From JAWXTP01 sp044433415 (GTDB lineage: Bacteria > Bacteroidota > Bacteroidia > Bacteroidales > Rikenellaceae): DNA of 22,594 nt. The notes under the pieces were generated by a model that was not told the origin of the DNA, ran no database searches, and saw nothing but the letters and a program-made list of their open reading frames with translations. Both the position numbers and the translations under genes were made by a program. The DNA lies in assembly GCA_044433415.1 (NCBI GenBank), contig JAWXTP010000039.1, positions 1 through 22,594 of the forward strand. The letters run 5' to 3'. Within the stretch, counting starts at the first letter, position 1, and every line of letters begins with the position of its first letter. This document shows, piece after piece, positions 8,079 to 15,839 of this stretch.

Positions 8079-8124
8079 AATAAAAATTTGAAAATTCAAT
8101 TTTCAGACTGTAAAAAATTCAATT

Positions 8125-10389
8125 ATGAAGAGATTAATTTTTGGTTTCGCTACACTAGCTTTAATGCTTAGTGCTTGTCAAACTATGACAAAAACAGAGG
8201 ACGCTGTTTCTTTCACGTCTTATGTTGATCCTTATATTGGTACGGACTATCATGGTCACGTTTTCCTAGGAGCTAATGTGCCTTTTGGGGGGGTGCATTT
8301 AGGACCTGTAAATATCACTTTTGGCTGGGACTGGACTTCTGGATATCACTATTCAGATTCAACAGTTATAGGTTTTTCACATACACGCCTTAGTGGCACA
8401 GGAATAGGGGATCTTAGTGACATAGTTTTTATGCCTACAGTCGGGGAAACTCCAACATTTAAAGGTACTACAAAAGACCAAGCTAGTGGCTATTTGTCAA
8501 CTTTCTATCGTGAGAACGAAGTTGTTGAGCCAGGTTACTATTCAGTGCTTTTAAACAAATATAACATAGGTGTTGAGTTAACAACTACAGAACGTGGTGC
8601 TGTACATAAATATAAGTACCCTGCTAATTCTGAGAATGTTACTATTATCGTTGACTTAGAGAGCGGTAATGGTTGGGATGCACCTACAGAATGTTACCTT
8701 AAAAAAATCGGGGATAACAAAATTGAGGGACATAGACTTTCTACAGGTTGGGCAAAAGATCAACGCGTATTTTTTGTTGCTGAATTTTCTGAGCCTATAG
8801 AAAGTATAGAATATCATGATGAAAAGGGTAAGATAAACGCTGATAAATCTACACGTTTAAAAGCATTTATACGTTTCAAAAATGCTGGTAGTGAAGGTAA
8901 AGAGATACTTTCACGTATGGCGCTTTCACCAGTAAGTGTACAAGGTGCAGAAAGCAACTTTGCTGCTGAGGTTAAAGGTCGCACTTTTGAAGATGTAAGA
9001 GTAGATGCTGATAAAAAATGGAATACCTTCCTTTCTAAGATAGAGCTTGAAGGTAAGAATGAAGCTGACAAGCGTGCTTTCTATACTGCTTTATATCACA
9101 CAGCCTTTGCACCTCAAACATTTAATGATGTGACAGGTGACTATCGTGGTGCTGATGGTAAGCTATACAACTCTCCATCTACAGTTTATACTGTTTATTC
9201 ATTATGGGACACTTATCGTGCTGCACATCCACTGTTAACTATCACAGCACCTGAGCGTGTAGGTGAGATTGTTAACAACCTAGTAGAAATTGCTGAACAG
9301 CAAGGTAAAGTTCCTGTATGGCATTTGATGGGTAGTGAAAATAACTGTATGGTTGGTTTCCACTCTATCCCTGTTATTGTTGATGCTTACCTTAAAGGTT
9401 TTGAAGGTTTTGATGCAGAGCGTGCTTTTAAAGTTATCTCTGACTACGCTAATTTAGACGAAAGAGGTCTTAACTATGTACGTACTAATGAGTATATACC
9501 TGCTGAGAAAGAGGGTGAGAGTGTTGCTAAGGCACTGGAATACTGTATTGACGATTGGGCAGTTGCTCAAATGGCAAAACGTATGGGTAAAACTGAGGAG
9601 TATGAGTATTTCAAGAAACGTTCAGAAAACTATAAACATTATTTTGATAAAAATAGAGGTTTCATGCGTGGTAAACTTTCTAATGGTAAGTGGAATGAGC
9701 CTTTTGATCCTGTACAATCTACTCACCGTAAGGACGATTACTGTGAGGGTAATGCTTGGCAGTATACATGGTTAGTGCCTCATGATGTGGAAGGTCTTAT
9801 AGGACTATTTGGTTCTGATGAACTTTTCGTTACAAAACTTGATAGTTTATTTACTATAAGCTCAGATATAGGGGGACATTCTTCACCAGATATCTCAGGT
9901 CTTGTAGGTCAATATGCACAAGGTAATGAGCCTAATCACTCTACACCTTTCCTATATAACTATGCAGGTCAACAGTGGAAAACTGCTGCTATGACTCGTC
10001 ATATTATGAGAACTTTCTTTACTGATGCTCCTGACGGACTATGTGGTAATGAGGACTGTGGTCAGATGAGTGCTTGGTATGTATTTACAGCTATGGGTTT
10101 CTATCCTGCAAATGCTACTAGTGGAGCTTTCCTTATTTCATCGCCTTTATTTGATGAAGTTACAATAAATGTTGATGAGGATAAGACTTTCAAAGTTATT
10201 GCTGAAAACAACTCAGAAGAAAATATCTATGTACAATCTGCAACTTTAAACGGAGAGCCTCACACTAAAACTTTCATCACTTATAAAGATGTAATGGCAG
10301 GTGGTGAACTTAAACTTATTATGGGTGCAACTCCTAATAAAGAGTATGGTGCTAGTGTTGAAGATAGACCTCAATCTATGGTTTATTAG
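8125..10389 (+). CDS. GH92 alpha-mannosidase 3, lipoprotein
   Basis: A 754-aa GH92 exo-alpha-mannosidase with a canonical lipobox LSAC (Cys18), so anchored to a membrane and possibly surface exposed. Motifs in order are DPYIGTDYHGHVFLGA, TRLSGTGIGD, SLWDTYRAAHPL, the general acid Glu541 in YCEGNAWQYTW and Asp644 in CGNEDCGQMSAW. The His-Glu pair seen in GH92 number 1 is absent (SPDISGLVGQYAQGNEP in that region), so an alpha-1,2 preference is not expected. It resembles GH92 number 2 much more than number 1. Gln replaces His in the A-x-GNEP motif, which may shift the acceptor-side pocket. The upstream terminator implies a separate or attenuated transcript, but I could not identify a clear promoter in the 46 nt before the start. 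Confidence 0.93.
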   Translation: MKRLIFGFATLALMLSACQTMTKTEDAVSFTSYVDPYIGTDYHGHVFLGANVPFGGVHLGPVNITFGWDWTSGYHYSDSTVIGFSHTRLSGTGIGDLSDIVFMPTVGETPTFKGTTKDQASGYLSTFYRENEVVEPGYYSVLLNKYNIGVELTTTERGAVHKYKYPANSENVTIIVDLESGNGWDAPTECYLKKIGDNKIEGHRLSTGWAKDQRVFFVAEFSEPIESIEYHDEKGKINADKSTRLKAFIRFKNAGSEGKEILSRMALSPVSVQGAESNFAAEVKGRTFEDVRVDADKKWNTFLSKIELEGKNEADKRAFYTALYHTAFAPQTFNDVTGDYRGADGKLYNSPSTVYTVYSLWDTYRAAHPLLTITAPERVGEIVNNLVEIAEQQGKVPVWHLMGSENNCMVGFHSIPVIVDAYLKGFEGFDAERAFKVISDYANLDERGLNYVRTNEYIPAEKEGESVAKALEYCIDDWAVAQMAKRMGKTEEYEYFKKRSENYKHYFDKNRGFMRGKLSNGKWNEPFDPVQSTHRKDDYCEGNAWQYTWLVPHDVEGLIGLFGSDELFVTKLDSLFTISSDIGGHSSPDISGLVGQYAQGNEPNHSTPFLYNYAGQQWKTAAMTRHIMRTFFTDAPDGLCGNEDCGQMSAWYVFTAMGFYPANATSGAFLISSPLFDEVTINVDEDKTFKVIAENNSEENIYVQSATLNGEPHTKTFITYKDVMAGGELKLIMGATPNKEYGASVEDRPQSMVY

Positions 10390-10423
10390 AAGTTTTCTAT
10401 AGACTTTAACTTAGGTAAAGTAT

Positions 10424-10480
10424 ACAAAGATAAAAGGCAAACAAACCTTAATTTAAGGTTTGTTTGCCTTTTATCTTTGT
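10424..10480. terminator. Perfect 28-bp hairpin terminator after GH92 number 3
   Basis: The two 28-nt arms, 10424-10451 and 10453-10480, are exact reverse complements around T10452. The stem closes with AAACCTTAA/TTAAGGTTT and its lower part is A/T-rich, with CCTTTTATCTTT on the 3' side. It lies 35 nt after the GH92 number 3 stop. A long uridine tail beyond the stem is missing, but the symmetry would work on both strands. Confidence 0.75.
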
Positions 10481-10504
10481 TGGGAGGCTTTTCTGGATAA
10501 TGAT

Positions 10505-10512
10505 TATCTTTG
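10505..10512 (+). promoter_or_regulatory. Orphan -7 box (TATCTTTG) ahead of a broken start region
   Basis: TATCTTTG at 10505-10512 is a perfect Bacteroidota -7 element. The best -33 candidates upstream are poorly spaced. It lies 26 nt before an ATG at 10539 whose reading frame runs into repeat copy B and stops after 13 codons. Confidence 0.5.
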
Positions 10513-10538
10513 CGACCTTTTTTGAAAAACTAACAATC

Positions 10539-10580
10539 ATGTCGCTAATTTCTAAAACTTTAAAATTCGAAATCAAATAA
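10539..10580 (+). pseudogene. Possible 5' remnant of a gene truncated by repeat copy B
   Basis: The frame encodes only 13 residues (MSLISKTLKFEIK) before a TAA. Its first four codons precede the repeat and the others lie inside it. The good -7 box and ordinary leader length upstream suggest that a normal gene once began here. The original product cannot be identified. It could also be a chance ATG. Confidence 0.3.
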
Positions 10581-10604
10581 AACCAGTTTCTATAATTCCC
10601 CTTA
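10551..10604 (-). repeat. Palindromic element, half copy B
   Basis: On the minus strand this reads AAGGGGAATTATAGAAACTGG followed by TTTTATTTGATTTCGAATTT and TAAAGTTTTAGA, almost identical to the left arm of copy A. The central hairpin and the opposite arm are missing, so it is a truncated copy. Confidence 0.85.
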
Positions 10605-10622
10605 ATAAAATATGAGAAAACA

Positions 10623-10654
10623 TTTGGTCAATAAATTGAAAATGACTAACTTTG
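10623..10654 (+). promoter_or_regulatory. Promoter of the six-gene secreted-protein operon
   Basis: TTTG at 10623-10626 and TAACTTTG at 10647-10654 are separated by exactly 20 nt, matching the Bacteroidota consensus. Transcription would start near 10660, leaving an unusually long leader of about 155 nt before the ATG at 10818. The leader contains a 9-codon mini-ORF at 10660-10689 and short interleaved pairings. Confidence 0.8.
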
Positions 10655-10817
10655 TATATATGGCGGATGGTAAAGGTGAGATGATGTAGATGTTTCCCTT
10701 AACTCAAAGCGTTATACTGAGCTTAGATAATATATTGACGGTATAAGAAAAGTGAGCTAAGTGTTGTAGCCTGTTCAATATGAGGTCAATAGTAATCATA
10801 GCAAGAGATTAAATATT

Positions 10818-11909
10818 ATGAAGAAGAAAATTTACCTTGTTATAATACTTGGAGGTTTTAGCTTGTCAAGTGTGTTTGCACAACGGTTTGATTGTAGATA
10901 CATCGAGTCGTTGTACAATAGTGTACCTACACATCTATTGGGAGGTGATAACTGCTATATTAATGGATTTAGAGTGAAAGTAGATTCTTTGAATAGCGTA
11001 ATTACTAATGTTGGCGTTAGAATACCTAATATTGGAGATTTGTCAGATGCACTTTTAGAGTCTTTTGCTGAGAGAAAATTATTAGAGGTGATGCTAGCAA
11101 AGAGTAGGCACGATTTAATTAATGTATTAGATTATAGCAAAGCGAAACTTTTATTTAATGGTGATGATTATGTTAGAGGTGCGTTTTGGAATTTGAAAGA
11201 GGGCCTAAAAGTAGTCAAGGAGAATGAATCTATGCAGATTTATAGAGATAGCTTAAGTTATTCCATTCAATGGGGTAAAGGAAATGATAAGGTTGCTTTA
11301 AATTTTCCTGCAAATATCCAAATTATCACGAGTAAAGATAAAGCTGAGTTAGAGTGTGGATTGGCAGATTTATTAATGTCGGATTATAATTTTGAACAGG
11401 ATGTAACAACTGTAGATATTTCATCTTTAGAGAAAAAAGAGGGCGATGTTTATGCAAAAAAAGGTAGTAAGTTTATTATTGATGGTATAACTAATAGCAC
11501 TTATCTTCAAAAAGATAAACAAAGTAATTATGAACTAATATACTCACCAGGTCATATTGCAAAGACGTTCTCAAATCTTTTTTATTTTCCTAAGTTAGGT
11601 AATAATAGTATCGAGATTGAAATTCAACATAGGAGGTACGCAAATGAGATATCTAAGTATATTCTTACCTTACCACAACTCGTAGCTTTTTGTAATGCAA
11701 ATGCGCTTACTCCATATATAGGCATAGAAAGCGAAAAAGAAGAGCTACTAGAAGCGACAGTAATACTTCATAGCAAGAAATATAATTATATACATCTTTT
11801 GTACGTGAAGACAAATACTGAAACATTGATGAGAAGTAGTGGTGCTGTGATGTATTGCCAAATGTACTCGTATATCAATACAGATAATGTTGCCGATCTA
11901 TTTATGTAG
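10818..11909 (+). CDS. Exported protein of unknown function (363 aa), first gene of the operon
   Basis: I do not recognise this family. A clear type I signal peptide (MKKKIYLVII start, cleavage after SSVFA before Q22) predicts periplasmic or outer location. The mature part of about 340 residues has no transmembrane segment, no lipobox and no obvious repeats. Charged, helix-prone stretches around residues 75-135 are followed by a mixed alpha/beta pattern to the C terminus. It is the first gene after a strong promoter and precedes five more exported proteins in the same direction, with 36 nt to the next start. Codon use is more AT-rich and less biased than in pepD or the mannosidases, pointing to lower expression or a different origin. 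The start is chosen because it begins the signal peptide. Confidence 0.8.
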   Translation: MKKKIYLVIILGGFSLSSVFAQRFDCRYIESLYNSVPTHLLGGDNCYINGFRVKVDSLNSVITNVGVRIPNIGDLSDALLESFAERKLLEVMLAKSRHDLINVLDYSKAKLLFNGDDYVRGAFWNLKEGLKVVKENESMQIYRDSLSYSIQWGKGNDKVALNFPANIQIITSKDKAELECGLADLLMSDYNFEQDVTTVDISSLEKKEGDVYAKKGSKFIIDGITNSTYLQKDKQSNYELIYSPGHIAKTFSNLFYFPKLGNNSIEIEIQHRRYANEISKYILTLPQLVAFCNANALTPYIGIESEKEELLEATVILHSKKYNYIHLLYVKTNTETLMRSSGAVMYCQMYSYINTDNVADLFM

Positions 11910-11945
11910 ATAATATTATTATAACTCCCCTAATATAAGAAATAA

Positions 11946-12713
11946 ATGAATTTGAAAATTTTACTACCATTTATGATGCTCCTAATTGGATGCGAAACAT
12001 TTGCTCAAAGTTTGTCTCAAAAGGCACAAGAACGCGATGTGAAAATATCAGGTAATTATTACTATGGAGATGGTATATCTGATACAGAAAATAATGCCAT
12101 AAAATTAGCACTTGATGATCTAAAGATAATGATTTCCGAAGATATGAAAGAGCAGAATCGCGATGTCAGCGTTATAGATTTTAAAGGATTCGAACAGGAT
12201 ATAGGCACTATTGTAATGCCTGTTCAAAATAGAGTGCGCGTAATAGCCTTTGTTCTTAAAAAGGAGATAAAGGTAGAGTCTAGCGGTATAAAGAGGCTGA
12301 TGGTGGTAAGAATAATGCCAGGTGGAGTAGTGACAGATACAAACAGTAACCTGTCTAGCCCTCCTACACAAGTTAAACCTTCTACACAACCTAAACCCTC
12401 TACAAATAGACCAGTAGTCTCACAACCTGTAGCTAATACTAGTTCGCCTATAATATCAGAATTAATAAAATTGACAAGCTCTAAAGAAGTTGGAGTATTG
12501 TTAAATGACAATAAATCTAAAGGTAATCTAGTATATGGAAAATTAAATACAATAGAGGATGCTTCTAAGTGCTACTTTGTGATTCTAAGAGCGGGTAAGT
12601 TGATTGACGTTTTAAATCTGGGTTCAGGAACTGTTCGTACGGGATTAATAAGTGGTAATAATATAGATTATACTCATGTGAGTGATATAATCTACTGGGT
12701 AAACATTAACTAA
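11946..12713 (+). CDS. Exported two-domain protein with Pro/Thr-rich linker (LPP20-like N-terminal domain possible)
   Basis: Function unknown. The N terminus contains both a lipobox-like LIGC (Cys16) and a signal peptidase I site TFA-Q (20/21), so it may be a lipoprotein or a soluble periplasmic protein. Residues 30-125 (starting RDVKISGNYYYGDGISDTENNA, here split by the alanine-rich helix) have the beta-helix-beta look of LPP20/FlgT-type domains, a tentative match. Residues 137-168 form a low-complexity linker with tandem KPST units. Residues 170-255 form a compact C-terminal domain with the run NLVYGKL then CYFVILR and ending YWVNIN. Spacing of 36 nt upstream and 19 nt downstream fits an operon. 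Confidence 0.78.
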   Translation: MNLKILLPFMMLLIGCETFAQSLSQKAQERDVKISGNYYYGDGISDTENNAIKLALDDLKIMISEDMKEQNRDVSVIDFKGFEQDIGTIVMPVQNRVRVIAFVLKKEIKVESSGIKRLMVVRIMPGGVVTDTNSNLSSPPTQVKPSTQPKPSTNRPVVSQPVANTSSPIISELIKLTSSKEVGVLLNDNKSKGNLVYGKLNTIEDASKCYFVILRAGKLIDVLNLGSGTVRTGLISGNNIDYTHVSDIIYWVNIN

Positions 12714-12732
12714 ACATGTAATTTATAATATT

Positions 12733-13683
12733 ATGAGAAAAATATATTTAACATTTCTATTTGTGATAATGGTAGTTTGTGGCACTTTAGCTCAAACTAA
12801 AACATTAATTGAGTTGTCAGATCTTGACAATCAATATTTAAGAACAAAAATGAGTAATAATGCAACAGCATTAGTGTCAGAATTAAATCGTGCATATCAA
12901 GAAAATCGTGTACCTAACCTTACGTCAATAGATATGACTAATGAGTCGCGGACTAATGTGCTTCAAATATGGGATTGTACACAATATAGATGTATAGAGT
13001 CAGAGATAATAGCTAGATGTCTTAATACAAGCAAGGGGTATCAAATTCGTAACATGCCTTTTATTATTAAGGATGATAAGAGTAGTCAAGATGGAGTAAT
13101 AAACTTTACACCATCAGGAACTATTGATGCATTTTATTTTGCTATTGAAAGTCATAAATATAACGAGATTATTAAGGCTAATGAATCTATTACTGACCTT
13201 CGTAGACGACAAATGATACTTGACTTTATAGAGAATTTTAGAACAGCTTATAATCGTAAAGATATTCCTATTATAGCAAGTATGTATAGTGATGATGTTT
13301 TGATTATTACAGGTAATATTTATAAATCAACAGGAGATAAAATGTCAGGTCTATCAGAGGAGAAGATTAAATATGTTAAGCATAATAAGGAGGAGTATAT
13401 GACAAGGTTAAGAAGAGTGTTTGCAGTAAATAAATATGTGAATATTGGTTTTGATGATATATATGTTACTCAACATCCAGAACTTGCTAATGTTTATGGT
13501 GTTACACTTCGTCAAGCATGGCGAACAACAAATTATAGTGATGATGGCTGGTTATTTCTTGCTATTGAGTTTCATAGTGAAACAGAAATGCTTATACACG
13601 TAAGAACTTGGCAGCCATATATGCTTAACGGTGAGATATTCCCTCGTAATGAAGTGTTCCAAATATCTGAATTTGATTTTTAG
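12733..13683 (+). CDS. Exported protein with C-terminal NTF2-like domain
   Basis: Function unknown. A type I signal peptide (residues 1-20, GTLA before Q) is followed by an N-terminal domain of about 130 residues with the motif SIDMTNESR (65-73) and a conserved block GYQIRNMPF to DAFYFAIES (102-140). Residues 158-295 look like an NTF2-like fold: helix ILDFIENFRTAYNRKD, then SDDVLIITG, and a sheet ending VTLRQAW, DDGWLFLAIEF and LIHVRTWQP. NTF2-like domains bind small ligands or serve as assembly modules; no catalytic set is evident. The adjacent downstream gene is a diverged paralog, 5 nt away, so the pair arose by tandem duplication. Confidence 0.82.
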   Translation: MRKIYLTFLFVIMVVCGTLAQTKTLIELSDLDNQYLRTKMSNNATALVSELNRAYQENRVPNLTSIDMTNESRTNVLQIWDCTQYRCIESEIIARCLNTSKGYQIRNMPFIIKDDKSSQDGVINFTPSGTIDAFYFAIESHKYNEIIKANESITDLRRRQMILDFIENFRTAYNRKDIPIIASMYSDDVLIITGNIYKSTGDKMSGLSEEKIKYVKHNKEEYMTRLRRVFAVNKYVNIGFDDIYVTQHPELANVYGVTLRQAWRTTNYSDDGWLFLAIEFHSETEMLIHVRTWQPYMLNGEIFPRNEVFQISEFDF

Positions 13684-13688
13684 GAGAT

Positions 13689-14669
13689 ATGCAAAATTAT
13701 TTGAAATTGTTAGTTATTAGAAGATTTTGTCTTTTATTTCTATTGATACTATTTTCAACACGCAACCTGTACGCGAATAACGATGTGCAGGTTGTGCTGA
13801 ATGATATTTATAACTTTGAACTAGCGGAAGTTATGCAAACCAATATGTCAAAATTAATTAAACAATTAAATTTGACTCATGAAAGGTCAGTGAGAAAATT
13901 AGATTTGACGGATATAGATATGACGGCAGATGCGAAGCAGGACATCCGAAAAATTTGCAATTGTTCACCATTATATAGTGAAGACACTATAATAAATTGT
14001 AATGTTATACAAATTACAGATGGGTATCAGGTCAGGGGGGTGTCATTCGTAGTTGAAAAGTTTTCGACAGAATTAGGTTTAGTGATAGATTTTTCACCAC
14101 AAGGAACTATTGAGAGTGTATATTTTGCGATAGATTCTTTTGCGTACTGCCATAAGAATAATTTATTTTATACAGAAACTAAAAATATTAAAGAAAATGA
14201 GGTTATAATTAATTTTTTAGAGAGGCTTAGGACAGCCTTCTTAATTAGAGATTTGAAATACATTTTTAAGGTTATGCTTGACAATGATGAAGAATTAAGT
14301 ATATTAAATGGCACTGAAATGCAAAAATCTAATAGTGATATGATAAATAAGTATCTTTTTAGTGGTTTAGGAGCATTGATAAAATCAATATCGTCAGATG
14401 AGTTTGTGTTAACATCAAAATACAATATTGTTGACTTTGTTGATATTGAAATACTGAGGCATCCTGCAAACTCAAAGATACTGAGTATGAGATTCAGGTT
14501 AACTTGGCGCAATTCAGATTATATGAGTGATTGTTGGCTGTTTTCCGTATTAAGTTTTCTAGATAGTAAGCATATGTGTTTTTGTGTAAGTTCCTGGCAT
14601 TCATATATATTTGATGAGGATATTTATCCGATAGAAGAAGTATGTAGTTTAGCTGATTTTACGTTTTAA
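13689..14669 (+). CDS. Exported NTF2-like paralog of the preceding protein, strongly diverged
   Basis: This 326-aa protein aligns along its whole length with the preceding one: LTDIDMTADAK (73-83) against SIDMTNESR, GYQVRGVSF to ESVYFAIDS (112-150) against GYQIRNMPF to DAFYFAIES, and a C-terminal TWRNSDYMSDCWLF ending SLADFTF against AWRTTNYSDDGWLF ending ISEFDF. The signal peptide is longer, about residues 1-29 ending LYA before NND. Several positions conserved in the sister are changed (for example HVRTWQP becomes CVSSWHS), so ligand binding may be lost or altered. The reading frame is intact. It starts 5 nt after its sister and ends at the boundary of repeat copy C. Confidence 0.82.
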   Translation: MQNYLKLLVIRRFCLLFLLILFSTRNLYANNDVQVVLNDIYNFELAEVMQTNMSKLIKQLNLTHERSVRKLDLTDIDMTADAKQDIRKICNCSPLYSEDTIINCNVIQITDGYQVRGVSFVVEKFSTELGLVIDFSPQGTIESVYFAIDSFAYCHKNNLFYTETKNIKENEVIINFLERLRTAFLIRDLKYIFKVMLDNDEELSILNGTEMQKSNSDMINKYLFSGLGALIKSISSDEFVLTSKYNIVDFVDIEILRHPANSKILSMRFRLTWRNSDYMSDCWLFSVLSFLDSKHMCFCVSSWHSYIFDEDIYPIEEVCSLADFTF

Positions 14670-14670
14670 A

Positions 14671-14836
14671 ATAAAGGAGCCTTCTTATTTTCGGATTCTA
14701 ACGCTTGAAAATTTCAATATTTCATCTTTGAACTTTCTAAAATATGCCATAGGAATCACTATGCCATCTTTTTAAAAACTCCAAATATAAAATGTTAAAA
14801 TTCCAAATCGAATAAAACCAATATTAGAAGCCTTAT
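14671..14836 (-). repeat. Palindromic intergenic element, full copy C (inverted relative to A)
   Basis: The reverse complement of copy A aligns across all 166 bp, including CATCTTTGAA, AAAACTCCAAAT and AAATCGAATAAAACCA. The central hairpin is CATAG (14748-14752), loop GAATCA, CTATG (14759-14763). Copy A has CGTGG/CCACG in the same place, so changes on one side are matched on the other. The element fills nearly the whole 182-nt gap inside the six-gene run. No promoter is visible between it and the next gene, so it is probably transcribed as part of the operon mRNA. Confidence 0.85.
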
Positions 14837-14851
14837 AAACAATATAAAATA

Positions 14852-15835
14852 ATGAGATTTTTTATAATTACTTTCCTTATTGTTGTAAGCTGGGTTACCT
14901 CTTTTGCCCAGCAACGAATTGATGTTGTAGATGGAGGATTTACGGATGGTGAAAGTGGATATACCACAGTGGAGGTCAATAATCAAATAAAAAGTTCTGC
15001 CTTCGTTGTTATTCAATCTACTGAGAAGTTAAGCTATACTATTTCGGGAGTTGTTATCACAGATGAAGAGATGAAACGTAGTGTCGATGGAGATGGTATA
15101 TATGTCGATACTCTTTGTTTTTATGTAAACGAAGTTGATTCAAAACGGCGCTTAACGTTGTTTGCTAAAGGATTTCCGAGTGAAATGATAGAGCTAAATA
15201 TGTTGCCAAAAACAACATATACATATATGGTTATTGTGCCTGATAGTGGAACCGAAATAGAGGAAGAAGAAGCTGAGAGTTATGAGGGAATTATGGCTCA
15301 AGGTGTAGTTGCATTTAATAGTGGTAAATTTGATTATGCAGAGAAAATTTTTGAGCGTGCTTGTCAGATAAAAGAGAGTGATGAAGCATTTGGATACCTT
15401 TCATTATCGCAATATAGGCAAGCTAATATTTTGAATAAAAAATATTTCTACCCAAAAGCAATTGAAGCATCAGAAAAAGCCTTGAAATTAAATAGCGAAA
15501 ATTATTTAGCTAATGTAGTATTAGGTGCTGCCACTTACTGTAAGACAAGTTATAAATATAAACCATCAATCTTATATCAAGGAGAAGAAAGGGCTGAACG
15601 TAATAGACAATGGAAGTTAGGTCATGAGACAGCTATAAATCATTTGCAAAAAGCACTAAGATTAGCTGAAGAATACTTTATCGAGGATGGCTTCTATGGA
15701 GTAGATGTTAATTATGAAATAGCAATGGCTTATTATTATCTAAGGGATTATAGTTCCGCAAGAAGTTATTTTGCTAAGGTGACAAGAGCTTATATGCTTA
15801 AGGCAGAAAAAATGTTAGAAATTATTAATAAATAA
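14852..15835 (+). CDS. Exported protein with PEGA-like N-terminal domain and TPR repeats (327 aa)
   Basis: Function unknown, probably a scaffold for protein-protein contacts in the envelope. Signal peptide residues 1-19 or 20 (SFAQ). Residues 22-131 form a beta-rich domain ending in RRLTLFAKGFPSEMIEL and LPKTTYTYMVIVP, the arrangement seen in PEGA-type beta-sandwiches (tentative). An acidic linker (EIEEEEAE, 135-142) leads to TPR-like helices at about 146-179, 180-215 and 262-320. The N-terminal domain is shared with the next gene, which starts 4 nt downstream. The gene follows repeat copy C; no separate promoter was found. Confidence 0.82.
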   Translation: MRFFIITFLIVVSWVTSFAQQRIDVVDGGFTDGESGYTTVEVNNQIKSSAFVVIQSTEKLSYTISGVVITDEEMKRSVDGDGIYVDTLCFYVNEVDSKRRLTLFAKGFPSEMIELNMLPKTTYTYMVIVPDSGTEIEEEEAESYEGIMAQGVVAFNSGKFDYAEKIFERACQIKESDEAFGYLSLSQYRQANILNKKYFYPKAIEASEKALKLNSENYLANVVLGAATYCKTSYKYKPSILYQGEERAERNRQWKLGHETAINHLQKALRLAEEYFIEDGFYGVDVNYEIAMAYYYLRDYSSARSYFAKVTRAYMLKAEKMLEIINK

Positions 15836-15839
15836 TATA

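Noticed and set aside
8087..8118. TTTG with TA 20 nt downstream before GH92 number 3
   Set aside because: The -7 box would be TAAAAAAT, a poor match, and the predicted start would fall at the initiation codon itself.
12120..12511. Two overlapping minus-strand open frames inside the two-domain exported protein
   Set aside because: Both are antisense to a gene with a signal peptide and operon context, and the proline-rich linker explains the open frames.
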